A DNA stretch of 64,000 nucleotides from Rhynchopus euleeides (GCA_963210315.1 OY723254.1:2324379-2388378), one strand, 5' to 3'; shown: positions 11,486 to 23,468, counted from the first letter of the stretch. Numbers and translations: made by a program. Notes: generated from the letters alone by a model not told the origin.

Positions 11486-14400
11486 ATGGATGTCGCGGGC
11501 ATAGACCTGGGATCGCAGACGAGCCGCTCACGCATCAGCACCGATGGGCGGGTGACGGAGCAGGCATGTCCCTCTGTCGTGGCGCAGACAGAGGACCGCA
11601 TGCTGATCGGCAAGCCTGCGGTGCGGGAGCTTGACACGCGTCACCCCAACGTCCTGCGCCACTTCACGGCAGGGCTTGCGGGGAAGCGACGATACGAGCT
11701 CCGGCACAAAACAACCTCGCGCATCGTCACCCCTGAGCTGGGCGCCGCCCTCATCGTCGACCAGCTGCGCAAAGGCACTGCAAAATGCGCGGTGCCCGTG
11801 CACCACTGCCTCGCCGCCACGGAGCTGGAGAACCTGCGGCGCGCCGTGCAGGCGGGGGGCTGCAGGGACATCACCTTCGTCCCGTCGACCCTCGCCGCGA
11901 CGCTTCACTGCACCCACCTCCCCGCCAACGAGATGTGCCTCGTGGTGGATGTCGGGTGCCGCTTCACCTCTGCCGCCATCGTGCGGACCTCGCATCTCGA
12001 CAACTTCCCGGAGCTCATGCGCGGGGCGGGCCTGCGATGCGGGGGGTACGACATAGACCGCATGCTCGCAAACCACCTCGACCTCTCCCCAGGCCCGGTG
12101 GCGGAGGGCGGGTGCGGCGTCACCTCCGTCGTGCTCTTCAACGCGATTGAGAAGGCGAAGAAGGACCTTTCCAGCCTCCGCGACGCCGTCATCTCCTTCC
12201 CCAATGGCAAGCGCATCACCGTGACGCGACAAGACCTCGAGATTGCAGCCGAGGCGTTCTTCCTCAAGCTGGAGAAGATGCTCCACATCATCACAGAGGG
12301 CTACCCCGACGTGTGCAGCGCGGTGCTGGTGGGCGGGTCCGGGAGGATGCCGCGGATAAAAGAGCTTGTTGTGACGGCGGGTGGGCGAGCCGACACGAAC
12401 TACCCCATGCAGGTGGCTGACTTCGACTACGCTGCGGTAGAGGGCTCTGTGCGGTGGATGCGTCTCCTCCAGATCCGCGACCGTGCCCCGCCGCCGTGCC
12501 TGCTCCCCTTCCTCTACTACGCATCGCAGAAGGTGCCGCAGTCGGGCCCGACTCGCATGTTCGCCTCCTCACAAAACAAGGCTGACCTCGCCGATACCTT
12601 CGCAGAGGGGACGCATTGGATCTTGCAGACCTCTGACGAGCATGTCGAGCCGCCTTCGGCAGATGTATGCTGTGGATGCGCATGTTTGTTGTTGGGCTTG
12701 TATGGGTGGGGGGGAGGTGGTGTGTTTTTGGGGTTTCTGTTCGGGGAGTGTCTGTTGGGGGTTTTTTGGAAAGGGAAAGGTGTCGCGGGCGCCCGTCCTG
12801 CACTTTGCTATCGCTTCCTTTGGTGCGCTGGCGCTTCCACACTGGGTATTGGGGCGTGTTGCCTTTTCCCTCGCGTTCCTCCCTCGTGGCGGCGTCCATC
12901 GTATCCTTCACGAAACGCTGCTCACGGTAGCGCTGATAAATTCTCAGGGCCTGCGTCCATCACCTTCTCCAAATTTTTGGGCCGTGGGCCGCGCGGCATT
13001 GTTAGTGCAGACATCCTCGCGGGCCAGGCGCATGTGGCGCAGGCACACCTAGAGCAGGCGAGTCAGGGCCAGGCGCATGTGGCGCAGGCGAGTCAGGGCT
13101 AGCAGGCACATCTAGAGCAGCATTTGGCGCAGGCACATCTCGAGTGACGCAGATCCTTCAGGTGTCCCCTGTTGACCCCTATGCCATTGATGGGCTGAAC
13201 GCGTTGTCGAGGGTCTGGAACACCTGAGGTCTGTCATCCAGTCCGGCATTCTCTCCCAGTTGCGTTGATAGCGGCTTCGTTGAACGTCGTGGAGAGCTTT
13301 TGATTGCGCAGCTCCCTGCGCATGTGTGCCGGCGACAGAGTACCCCAAGTGTTCACCACATGCGGGCTGAAGTCGAGGGGCAGCTCCTCGACTGCCCTCA
13401 GGCAGCGCCCCATCTCCCTGATGCCCTTGACCTCGACTCAGAGGCCAGCTGCGTATTGTGCTCCTTGAGGCCCCACCATGGTCCGGTTCAGCTTGTCCCG
13501 TGCCGGGATCACTCGCCTGTTCCGGGTAGATCGGGTCCTTCGCTTGGGCCTCGTGCTCCTCCCACGCGTCGCTGTCCGAGCCCGCCTCGGTGTGGTCCCC
13601 TGCCAGCGCGTCGGGACTTGCGAGCCAGGAACAGGCCGGGCAGATCCATCTCACGTCGCCCGCCGTCACCATGAACAGTTCTGCTGTTCCTGTGTTGTGT
13701 GTTTCTTCATCCATGTCTTGGTGGTCCGGCTGCCGCACCGATCGCAGGTAATCGTAGGGCTGTGGGACACAGCTCTCCTGCGGTGAGTTACCGCTTCCTC
13801 TCTGGGTGCCGGCAGAGCCCGGACCACCCGGTCCCAGTCCACCGCCGCAAGGGCCAGGGCCTCTCTCCGGACAGGCGATGAGTAGAGTCATTTGAGCCCG
13901 GTTGAGTAATTTGCCCCCCGGTAGCTGTCTGGCGCAGTCAGCTGTGTGTGTTCAACTCTCGCGATTCGCTCATTTTTTACCACAACAGGGAACCTGTATA
14001 CATAGTTGAGTCTTGATCTGCTCGCACCGTCACGCTCCCTCCGTAAATGATTCCATTAGAAATTTGCGTTGACGCTTCCACACTCACACTCCTGCTGATG
14101 ATAGTTTCGTGAGTGAGGACGCGGCACTTTCCCGCCCACAAACCTTGTAGCGGCGGTTGGGCATCCTGCGCAGCATGGGCAAAAACAAGGAATGCAACAC
14201 CAAGCCTTTCGATTCCACCTTTCCTGCTTTTGCGAGCCCACACAGCTCCCCACCACCCTCGCCCACTGCAGGAGATCAACAAGGCGCTCGCCACCCTGCA
14301 ATCGGAGGACGAGGTCATCTCCGCACCCCCGGACTCCTGCTGCCTCACCACCACACGCAAGGTATGCCGCAGAGCAACACCGCACACCCCAACACCACCG

Positions 14401-17400
14401 CCTCCCTGCTCAGTGGCAAGCATGCAAAGCATGCTGGTCAAAACACTGCGAAACCAAACCTCCTCTTTGATGCACCCCCCTCAACACACCCCCACTCCAC
14501 TCGCAGATCTGCAGCGTGCTGGACGTATCGGGCATCGCTGCTGGTGTTGTGCTTGTCCTGGGGGTGCATGGCGTGCCTGTCGCGCTAAACACAGACCTCG
14601 GCGAGGTCGGAAGCGTGGGCGTCTGCAGCCTCCAGGCGCTGCGGAATGAACGCGAGGACGTCCTGCAGCAGATCCGCGAGGCAGCTGAGCTGGCGGAGCG
14701 CCGCAACGCCTTGGAAGAGGCGGCCCTCCTGGCTGAGGACGCAGAGATCTGCCCCCGATACGTCGAGGTTGCGAACGGCTTCCTCGCAGGGTTGACGTCC
14801 GTCTCGCTGGACGAGATGGCCTCCCTGACCCAGCTCCTCAACTACGCCCTGGAGACCTACGAGAAGGAGAAAACGGACGTCTCGAAGAAGGCCGAAGCGC
14901 AGCCTCCCCCGGGCACCCTGTCCCCCACCTTCACGACGCTGTGCCTCCCTCTGGGCCGCCACCTGGGGCCCTTCTCCTGGAAGCCCGCCACGCCGGAGGC
15001 GGCGCCCGTGCCGACGCCGCCGCAACCCGCCGCCCCCACCCCGGAGGTGAAGGGGCTGCCGCTGTCCGCCCTGTTCCCCGGGGGGGACACAGCAGCCACG
15101 TCGCCCATGGCTTCTCCCGTTGTTTCGCCGGGCTCCCCGACGCAGCAGACTGTGGCGGATCTGCTGAGCGTGGGGTCGCAGGGGCGGCGGCGGCTGTCGA
15201 TCGTATCTGTTGTCAGCGTGGAGTCGCAGCGGGTGGAGGATGGGGAGGCGATCAGCATACCCGACGTGGAGACGGTGGAATCGCAGAGGTCTGGATCCAT
15301 GCGGACAGAGTCCGAGCTGAGCATGCACGTGCGTGCCACGCCCTCCGGATCCCTCGCGACAGCAGCGGCGAAGCTCCTCTCCGACGTGCAGCAGCGCCAG
15401 GAGGGTTCGGGGCGCGGGGCATCGCCCCTCACGAGTGGCGCAGAGGCGGGGACATTCCCCCAGGGGACACCGCCGACGCCTGTGCTGCCGCCGTATCTTC
15501 CGGACGAAGGGCGGCCCGCAGGGCACGAGCATGATGCGATGAGCTTCGACCTCAGCACCTCGACGCGGCACAACTCGACGGGGAGCGGGCGGAGGCGGCG
15601 CAGCGTGCCTGAGGCGGAGTCGCTGGATAGGACGCAGCCCGCTGCGAAGGATGCGGTGTCTGCCGCGCAGCAGGAGCTGTTTGCGGAGGGCGTGGTGGGG
15701 GAGCCGCCGACGCGCGACAGGGTGTCGCATTCGAAGCGTCCGGCGCTCCCCCCGCTGGCGTTCACCACGGCGCTGTCCGACTCTGCGCTGGATGACAAGC
15801 TGCTCGACAGGCGGCCGTCGCGGCGCAACATCAGGAAGGCGGAGGAGCCGCAGGGCCTTGCGCTGCAGCTGCAGCGCCTCAGCAGCGGCGACATCGGGTC
15901 GAGCCCTGGCGAGTCGGAGGGGCCCGGGCCCCGCACAGGGTCTGGGAGGCGGGCGCGGCGGGTCGACGCCGCGGGCAATGAGGAGAAGAAGGGAAAGAAG
16001 GAGAAGAAGGAGAAGCGCGCCCGGAGGAGCTCCATGCTGTCGTCGACCACGCCTGGGGTGTCGCCGTCGCGGCTCAGCGTGTCTGTGCTGGGGTTGGGGC
16101 GGCAGTCGTCTTTTGAGGATAGGCAGCCCATGCGGCGTGCGCAGTCGACAGGCAACGGGCTGAGGGCGCTGAAGGAGGATGCCGAGAAGGCGCGCAGCAA
16201 GCGTGAGAAGGAGAAGGCGGACCTGGGTGGGTCGACGAAGCACCTGCAGGTGAAGCGGCGGAAGCCCGCCCGGTCTGTCAGCCCGACAGCCGTGCGCGCG
16301 CTGACGCTCGTGCGGAGGCCGAGCAACCTGAGCATGGGCAGCAGCAGCAGCGAGACGGAGTCGCCGACAGTGTCGTCCCCCACGCACAGCCGTGGCAGGG
16401 CCTACTACACGGGGCTGCGTGCCCAGGAGTGGGAGAAGAAGGACCGCGCTATCGCAGAGGCTGCCGCAGCGGCTGCGGCGGCTGCCGCCGCCGCCAAGGA
16501 GGCGGAGAGGGAGCGGAACGACCTGAGGCGCTTCTCCGCACGCCGCGCCCTCCCGTCCTCTGAGGGCAGCCAGCCCAGCGCGCGGCTGCCAGCCCAGCAG
16601 CGCGGCGTGTCGCCCACGCCGGTGAAGCAGAACGACGGGGCGCAGGCGCGCAGCAAGTCCGGCTCCTCGCTCTACACAGGCAGCCTCCGCTCGCACAGCA
16701 TGGAGATGGACCAGCGGAACGACGCAGCAGAGAAGGACCAGCGTGCCTCCTCCTTCCGCCGGAACACCACGCACAAAGCGCCGTCGTCACCCACTTCGTC
16801 CCGCAGCACACCCTCCGCCAGCGAGAAGAAGGCGCGGCGGAAGTCCGTCGACCTGTCGCACTCCGCCCCGACGCTGCGCCGCAGGTCGAGCGACTCGCTG
16901 GACCTGCAGACGATGGACAGCAACATCAGCTCCCCAAAGACACCCAACGACGGTGCCGGGCGCTTCAGCTCCCCCCCACCCCCTGAGAGGGTGCGCGGCG
17001 AGATCGGGCGCACTGAGGTGGAAGAGATGCCGCCCTCCTACGCCACACACCTCTCGGGCGTGCCCACGCAGCCGCTGCGGCGCGCCGTGTCGTGCCACCT
17101 GCTGACGAGCAACAAACCCCCTGTCCCGCCGGGCAGCCTGCGGTCGCCCGATCGGGACGAGGAGCGCGACAGGCGGGCGGGGGGACTGCGCGCGCTTGTG
17201 ACGGACGAGGTGGACATCGCGGAGGTGGACCTGCAGACCATGGTGCCCGAAGGGCTCGGCCCGCAGGGGCGCAGCAGGGCGCGCACGGTGGGGGTGCATG
17301 GGGGCGCCGCATCCACTGGCACCACCCCACGGAAGTCCTCCTCCCGGAAGCGTGCCGGAACCGCGGTGGACCGTGCCCCGCTGAAGAAGAGCCTCGCCTC

Positions 17401-17941
17401 GTCCCTCACAAGCATCGGCAGCGGCACGGACGGGGAGGACATGCGTGCCCCCTCGTCGCCCATCGCATCGCACGTGCGGCAGCACTCCATGCCGGTGTCA
17501 CGCCGCGCCCCTGTGGAGGGGCCCCCGATCCTGCAGGAGATGACAGACTCGGAGTGGAAGAGCCTCGTGGACAAGTCGACGAATGTGTCGTTCATCTCAG
17601 GCGGGGGTGAGCTGGTGGAGTTCGCAGCGCAGTCCGGCGCCGTGTCCCTGACTGTCAACGGGAAGCAGCTGCTGGAGGCGGTGAGCCTGAAATACGACCC
17701 GGAGAAGTGCCAGCTGGTTGCCTACAAGCTGAACGACAAGCGTGGGACGGGGGGCAAGATGCCTCAGAAGCACCGCGCGTCCTTCCTGCTACAGCTTGCT
17801 GCGGTGGCGGCGCATGCGCATGTGCCCTACCGCGGGTTCGGCTTCCAGCCAAACGCAGGCCTCGTCCCACCCCCACGCAGCAACCACGCGAGTGAGAGCA
17901 GCGCCGGCAGCACGTGCAGCGTGAGACCTTCACAGGCCTAG
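11486..17941 (+). CDS. Hsp70-superfamily chaperone with a very long low-complexity C-terminal tail
   Basis: Three phase-0 exons fit: 11486-12664, 14272-14361 and 14507-17941, with donors GTATGC (12665) and GTATGC (14362). They give about 1567 residues. Exon 1 is a divergent Hsp70 ATPase domain: phosphate-1 loop GIDLGSQTS at the N terminus, VVDVGCRFTS as phosphate 2, and the adenosine motif VLVGGSGRMPRI near residue 280. Exon 3 starts with LDVSGIAAGVVLV, the position of the Hsp70 substrate-domain LDxxGI strand, followed by a helical segment with ERRNALEEAALLAED, like the lid of Hsp70/Hsp110. After about residue 560 the chain turns into roughly 1000 residues rich in Ser, Arg and Pro with Lys/Glu runs, ending in a compact segment (WKSLVDKSTNVSF...). 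That tail is not part of any Hsp70 class I know. An extra exon inside the first 1.6-kb intron cannot be excluded. The distant ATPase and lid support an Hsp110-like or atypical Hsp70. Confidence 0.65.
12990..13140 (+). repeat. Short degenerate tandem repeat in the Hsp70-like intron
   Basis: Units built on GGCGCATGTGGCGCAGGC and GAGCAGGCGAGTCAGGGC recur several times in about 150 bp. They lie inside the proposed 12665-14271 intron, just before an antisense decayed reading frame. Confidence 0.5.
13112..13891 (-). pseudogene. Decayed antisense coding sequence inside the Hsp70-like intron
   Basis: The minus strand is open for 259 codons, but protein-like sequence is spread over more than one frame. 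One frame gives a CxxC segment (VRWICPACSWL) and an acidic stretch. Another, roughly 13200-13440, gives protein-like helical text such as VVNTWGTLSPAHMRREL and LRNQKLSTTFNEAAINA, broken by an internal stop. This is the pattern of an old coding sequence with frameshifts, perhaps part of a transposable element that landed in the intron. No family is recognised. It is the only minus-strand sequence outside the clear repeats that looks coding. Confidence 0.35.
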
Positions 17942-19771
17942 ATGCGGGGCTATTTCCTTTTCTTTTGAGGAACAGAAATCGTCTTTTGAGTTGCGGTCGA
18001 ATCATTGAAAGGGGAACGGAGCCCAGACATGCCGTGATGGCGGTGCTCATCACATTGTATTCTTGGGGTGGGGAGGTGGGGGGGGGGGGGTGGGGGGAGG
18101 TGCGCAGCGAGCCCTCTGGCCGCTCCGTTGTGTATGAGTTTTCCGCCATGAGGAAAGAGGGGCTGCCGGTGACAGATTCACAGCGACTCGCGCTGGCCAA
18201 CAGAAGAAGACACGGGATAGGGAGATTTGTCGGGGGTCAAGCTGTGGCTGAGGGGGAGGGGAGGAAGAGCGAGGGGGGCTTCGCCCTGTGCCAAACTGTG
18301 CCAGCGTGACCCTATTGTGTTTTGGGTGGCTCGCTGTAGTGCCTGCCACTATGCTTTATGGCAAAACGGCACCCCTCGCTGTGGTATGATAGTCGAAGGT
18401 TCCAAATAGGGGGATCGTCGTTGGCTGGCACTGTTTTCCGCAACTTACTTTTTTGTCTGTTTTGGCCTTTGTGCGGCCAGTGTCCCCAGGCAGTGTATTT
18501 GTGGGGAGCGGGCAAACAGACCCAACCCCCCGAGACAAGTGGTGACCAATATGAACGAACGGCAGGCCCTCCGATCGGGGGGTGGGGGGGTGGGTGGGGA
18601 GGTGCGGTTTTCCTTGTCCGTTTTCCCTTGTTTTGTTGGCAGCTTTGCAAAAAGAAAAATCCATGAGCCGAGTTGTGTCGCATTTCGACATCTCTTACCG
18701 TAAACGGAAAAAGGGTGGACCGTAAAAATGTTCCAAGTTCCGGAAAAATCCCATTTGTTCCATCTTTTTTACGGTCCACCTATAGTACGGTTCACCTTTA
18801 TTACGGTCCACAATATTTCCGTTTACGGTATATTCTTTTCGTGTTTGCAAATTTGCGCTGTCAAAACCCAGGGCACCATCCAAAAAGGAAAAGGAAAAAA
18901 ATGGGTCGATTCTTCGGTGATTACTGCCTTCCTGTTTTCGGTGTGTACTTTGCGAACCTGTCTCCCAGCCGATTCGGCCATCTGTACATGATACACGTCA
19001 CAATGGAGAATTTTTGCCAGAACGAGCGATACTTGACACAGCTTGAACAGCAGAACAAAAACAGGGAGTGCGTCTGCCCTGACAACTAGCCAGTAGTTCA
19101 GGGGTGGGGTGGAAGGTGGGGGCGATTGTTCTTTTGATCCAACTCCGTTTCGTTACGAGAAATCATCCTTTGGGAAAGAAAGGCCCGCAACACTCTCGCC
19201 CAAAGATGAAGCCCTGCATGCTAAGAGCTACACAGCACGCACAACCCCCACCCCCACACTCACACACATCACGTTTCCATGCACGCTTCAGTTCCTGAAT
19301 TCCCCGCCCCCCCCCCCTCCCATCCACCTCCCGTGTCTATGCATGTCCGTTCGCACCCCTGATTTTCTCCTGTTATTATTGGGTGGCCTTTTCGCACCGT
19401 TCTTGACACTTGCCCTATATATTCTTTCGACACGCCCGTGGTGTGTGTGACACTGTGTCGGGGGGTGGGGGGTGGGGGGGTGGGGGGGAAAAGTGCCGCA
19501 TTTTTGTCAGGACTTAACTCAACTCTCGTGTGGGATTCGCATTTCGCACGCCACACACCCTCCCCCGCCTCCGCGCAGGGCGAGAGGCGTGTGTGTGTGT
19601 TGCAGGGGGGGATTTATCAAGAGCGAGTGCACCGGTGTGCTCCCCACACTGTGTGCTATATGCTAGCAGATGGATTCGCGTGTATGTGGGAATTTTTCAA
19701 CGCAGAAACAAGCCCAACTGAGAGAGAGACTGACAGCGAAACTTTCCTCAAGCTTGGGGTGGGGGGGGGGG
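17942..19771. other. Intergenic region between the Hsp70-like gene and element A
   Basis: No gene is supported. It holds G runs (18070-18105, 18574-18600, 19458-19490), a C run near 19305-19317, and one short inverted-repeat element at 18698-18828 listed separately. Open frames here have no recognisable domain. Confidence 0.4.
18698..18828. mobile_element. 131-bp MITE-like element with TA flanks
   Basis: Ends CCGTAAACGGAAA and its inverse TTTCCGTTTACGG, flanked by TA at 18696-18697 and 18829-18830. The inverted repeat continues inward as GTGGACCGTAA, interrupted by a few mismatches. The interior is AT-rich with further ACGGTCCAC words. It has the size and layout of a miniature inverted-repeat transposable element with a TA target duplication. 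Confidence 0.65.
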
Positions 19772-20080
19772 TAGGGGGGGTCATAAGCCCGTACAAAACC
19801 ACATTTTTCAACATACCATCAGAACCGCCCTAATACCTGATCTGACCCGAAAATCCGACCCATACCCCCCCGGAAACCGTCTGGAGCCCACTTGTGACAC
19901 CTGATGCGCACTTTTGTGATGATTTTTTGGGGTCCTAAAAAATGTACCTCAGTTTCGTACCTTGCCTTTGTACCTGAACCACTCCCGACCGCAGTATTTC
20001 GTTCTTTGCAAGGAAAGGGTATCACTACGCTCACCCAGCACGCCGAGCAACACATGCCGTGTGCCTAGGGCCTCGCAGAG

Positions 20081-20401
20081 GTGTCAGATGCTGCTGCAGA
20101 GGGGTACCTTGCTCGAAAGACGCTCGCCAAACGGGAGATGTGCGGGGTCCCGGCAGAGAGCGTTGTGGCAGACCTGCGTCAGAAGAAAACGGCACACGAC
20201 ATCCGTGAGGCGACATTATTTCGGGCGCTCCGTCGGGCTGGGTACATAGGAGAGCGAGTGGGACGTGGTGACGACAGATATATGCAGTGGTGCATCAACT
20301 GCACGCACGTGCGAAAAGCGGCGTTCCTTGCTGGCCAAGAAAGATGTCACCTGCACTCCTACTCCTCCCACTCCTCCTGCTCCTACCCCTACACCAACTG
20401 A
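20081..20401 (+). CDS. 106-codon open frame inside element A, possible DNA-binding remnant
   Basis: It encodes 106 residues including AHDIREATLFRALRRAGYI, which has the spacing of a helix-turn-helix like those of Tc1/mariner-type transposases. There is no catalytic D,D,D/E domain after it. The translated frame is identical in the second copy (minus strand, 37361-37681). Identity could mean selection, or simply recent duplication. Element A is probably not autonomous. Confidence 0.3.
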   Translation: MSDAAAEGYLARKTLAKREMCGVPAESVVADLRQKKTAHDIREATLFRALRRAGYIGERVGRGDDRYMQWCINCTHVRKAAFLAGQERCHLHSYSSHSSCSYPYTN

Positions 20402-20564
20402 TGTGGGCAGTGAGTGATGGCAGCTCCAGAGCAGCAGATGATCTAGGAAGCGATGAGCGGGTCAGCCGGGCAGACTACCCCAGTCCGTACCGGAAGTACG
20501 AAGCGTTGCGGGCCCGCCACCACCGCCTCCAGGAGAGGACCCGAGGATTAAGAGTAGGGTTGTA

Positions 20565-20596
20565 CAACGCCAGGGGAGAGTATTCCCCTGGCGTTG
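20565..20596. other. Perfect 13-bp hairpin at the centre of element A
   Basis: CAACGCCAGGGGA is followed by a six-base loop and its exact inverse complement. The same hairpin is present in the inverted copy around 37160-37195. It lies inside the element and away from the terminal arms, so it is not part of the TIR. Confidence 0.7.
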
Positions 20597-21108
20597 AGAC
20601 ATCCCTGACGATCTTGCGGTCGCACTGTGGGGGTTGAGTCGGCAGGCAGATGCCTATCCAATGACTTTGTTGAGTCCTCACATGGTACACTCTCATACGT
20701 GCTGTTGAGACTGCGTGGTGTACTACACCCAGAAGGTGGCTGAACTCATTCAGCTGGCGCAACAACACAACATTCCCACCAATCAGGTACAAGAAAGACC
20801 TTGCCGAGGCACTGGGGAGGCAACATCGTGCCACCTGAGCCGGAACCACCGCAGAAAAGGCAAAGAACGAAATATTGCGGTCGGGAGTGGTTCAGGTACA
20901 AAGGCAAGGTACGAAACTGAGGTACATTTTTTAGGACCCCAAAAAATCATCACAAAAGTGCGCATCAGGTGTCACAAGTGGGCTCCAGACGGTTTCCGGG
21001 GGGGTATGGGTCGGATTTTCGGGTCAGATCAGGTATTAGGGCGGTTCTGATGGTATGTTGAAATTTTTGGTATTTGTACGTTTTTAGGGGGGCTTATGAC
21101 CCCCCCTA

Positions 21109-22252
21109 GGCATACTTGTCCCCCCATATGGGGAACCCCCTAAATCTGGGGGAAATATGGGGGGTCTCAAAACCCCGCCCCCATATGGGGAAAAAGGCTG
21201 AAAATATGGGGAAAACCCGGTAAAATATGGGGGAATATGGGGGAAATATGGGGCCCATATGGGGGGATATGGGGGTATTCGTGCTGCAACGGGAGAACAT
21301 CAAACCACTCAGGCACAGACACACACGAAGTGCGCGTCGAAACCGGCCTCATGCCTTGTTGGGGATCCTCCAGGAGTCCGATCCTGGGGAGGTGCGCGCT
21401 TGTTCAGGTGTGGCCAGGTCTGGCCCCCCCTGGAAGATCCCCCAGGTGGGTCGCACCGACCTCCTGTTCCTCTCCTGCGCCGATACAGCAGCAGCGGAGA
21501 GCGAACGCTTCCCGGTTTGGCGGGGCACCGCAGTGACAGCGGCAGCGATGGTGGACACATACGCACAGACACACATAGCGCGTTCAGGGTTAACAGCTCC
21601 TCACAACACACACTCTTGTGTTTTTAAGTCCTCACTCTCACACTCGCTGTCCTCCTCCTCTGGTGTGTTTGCGATTGCGAACTGCCCCCTGGGGTCCTTA
21701 ATTAGACAAGGGAATTCACAAGCAGTGCATTCTGGGGTGTCAGGCGCTTCCGCCGCTTTTGACCGCTCCGAGCGCCGAAAAGTCGGAGTCGACGCTCGTC
21801 ACCAGGCAGCTTGACATGTTCAAGCTGCATCTGCCGGGTGGAATGAGACCTGTGAAGGCCAGTACAAGGACTGGCTGCAGGACGCAACTGTTCTGCCAGC
21901 AAAGACAGGACTACTGGACAGCATGCTCTGATGACCGCTACTCAGACTTGAAGAAAGTGGCGGTCGGCACTCTCACAGCACCTTTTGTGGTCTGACTCGA
22001 GCACTTCAGCCGGGCGTTTCCTCTCTGCAAGGTGCTAGACGTCCCCTGTCAGTGGCTGACTTCACACCCTGTGAAAAGCAGAACGAAGAGAACTGTTTGC
22101 TGACTGCTTCCACCTGAGGAACCCCTGGGTTTTCCCCCAAATATCCCCCATATGGGGGAAATATGGGGGAACAGGACTTGAAAAACCCCCCATATTCCCC
22201 CCATATTTTCCCCATATTTTTGGCCTTCCCCATATGGGGGTACAAGTATGCC
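21109..22252. mobile_element. TIR element family B
   Basis: A 1144-bp element between TA at 21107-21108 and TA at 22253-22254. The ends are GGCATACTTGT and its inverse ACAAGTATGCC. Both arms are packed with the words CCCCATATGGGG and AAATATGGGG and their inverses: many times in 21120-21275, fewer in 22130-22245. The interior (about 21280-22120) has open frames on the + strand but no recognisable domain. Only one copy is in this window. Confidence 0.75.
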
Positions 22253-22319
22253 TAGGGGGGGGGGGGGGGACAGGCAGCCAAAGTGAAATGGGCTCAGGGG
22301 GGGTGGGGGGGGGGGGGTA

Positions 22320-23468
22320 GGGGGGGTCAAATGGGGGTGACAAACACGATTTTTCAAAAAACCGGCGCAGAGGCCCCAAAGCCCCCGTAAACCCTCCAAA
22401 CCCCCCCAGATCGGTCCGGAAACCCATCGAACCCCACTTTTCCACCATTCCGGGCACCTCAGGTGCCCGAATTGGGGTACCTAAATTTTGTGCCACCGTT
22501 TGGTACCGGACAGTGCCACTGTGTGGGAGGTTGGAAAAGAAAATGCCCCAACACACCACATCTGAGGGTTGCAATGCATGTTGCTTGCCAACCACGTCAT
22601 CCGGTGGGTGTCAGGCGCTATGTAGGTGGCATGAGCCAGGTCTTCGATGTGTTCTGGCTTGTATATGTACCTCCCTGCCTGCGGCACAGGCACTGCCTTT
22701 GTCCCCCACACCAGCCACAGAGAGCGTATTGTACTCGGTCCACGGTTGCTGATTCATTGTGATGCGTTGTATCCTCGAGTGAACGTCACACACTAGTGGC
22801 ACCACCACCCGCCATCCGAGAGCTGTATTGACTTTGCGCCCTTCCGTTGCATTCACCTCGCCACGCATATTGCACCGTTCAGTACCAGTGCTCTTGGGCC
22901 AGGCAAAGTAGACCGCAGCAACTACCAATTCTGGCACAATGGGTACCACGACAGCGCACTTCGTGTGTTCCCGGAATGTACAGCTCGTGTTGCAACAGTC
23001 GTTGTCAACACATCCCGGTTGTGGAGCACTGCTGCACAGGAATCACACGACCATCTGGACTTGTTCCGTACCTACAGGCAGCCTCCCGGTGCATGGTGGC
23101 AGGGAGGTACATATACAAGCCAGAACTCATCGAAGACCTGGCTAATGCCACCTACATAGCGCCTGACACCCACCGGATGACGTGGTTGGCAAGCAACATG
23201 CATTGCAACCCTCAGATGTGGTGTGTTGGGGCATTTTCTTTTCCAACCTCCCACACAGTGGCACTGTCCGGTACCAAACGGTGGCACAAAATTTAGGTAC
23301 CCCAATTCGGGCACCTGAGGTGCCCGGAATGGTGGAAAAGTGGGGTTCGATGGGTTTCCGGACCGATCTGGGGGGGTTTGGAGGGTTTACGGGGGCTTTG
23401 GGGCCTCTGCGCCGGTTTTTTGAAAAATCGTGTTTGTCCACGTAAAAGGGTGGCATTTGACCCCCCCC
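22320..23468. mobile_element. TIR element family C, copy 1
   Basis: A 1149-bp element flanked by TA (22318-22319 and 23469-23470). The ends are GGGGGGGTCAAATG and its inverse. The arms are about 350 bp, covering 22320-22677 and 23100-23468. The left tip has lost about 16 bp relative to the right tip. The interior holds a 149-codon frame (22847-23296) whose translation is identical in the inverted copy at 30787-31934; it has no known domain, and much of it is arm sequence. Confidence 0.8.

Larger units (their letters stand above)
19774..21106. mobile_element. TIR element family A, copy 1
   Basis: A 1333-bp element flanked by TA (19772-19773 and 21107-21108). The ends are GGGGGGGTCATAAG and its inverse. 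The inverted arms are about 236 bp each (19774-20009 and 20870-21106) and differ by small indels near the tips. The interior holds a short open frame (20081-20401) and a perfect hairpin (20565-20596). Its right-hand TA is also the left-hand TA of element B. A near-identical copy lies inverted at 36656-37988. Confidence 0.8.

Noticed and set aside
14585..16774. 729-codon minus-strand frame opposite the Hsp70-like tail
   Set aside because: It is the shadow of a GC-rich Ser/Arg-coding strand; it has no domain, and the plus-strand frame is longer and linked by good splice sites.
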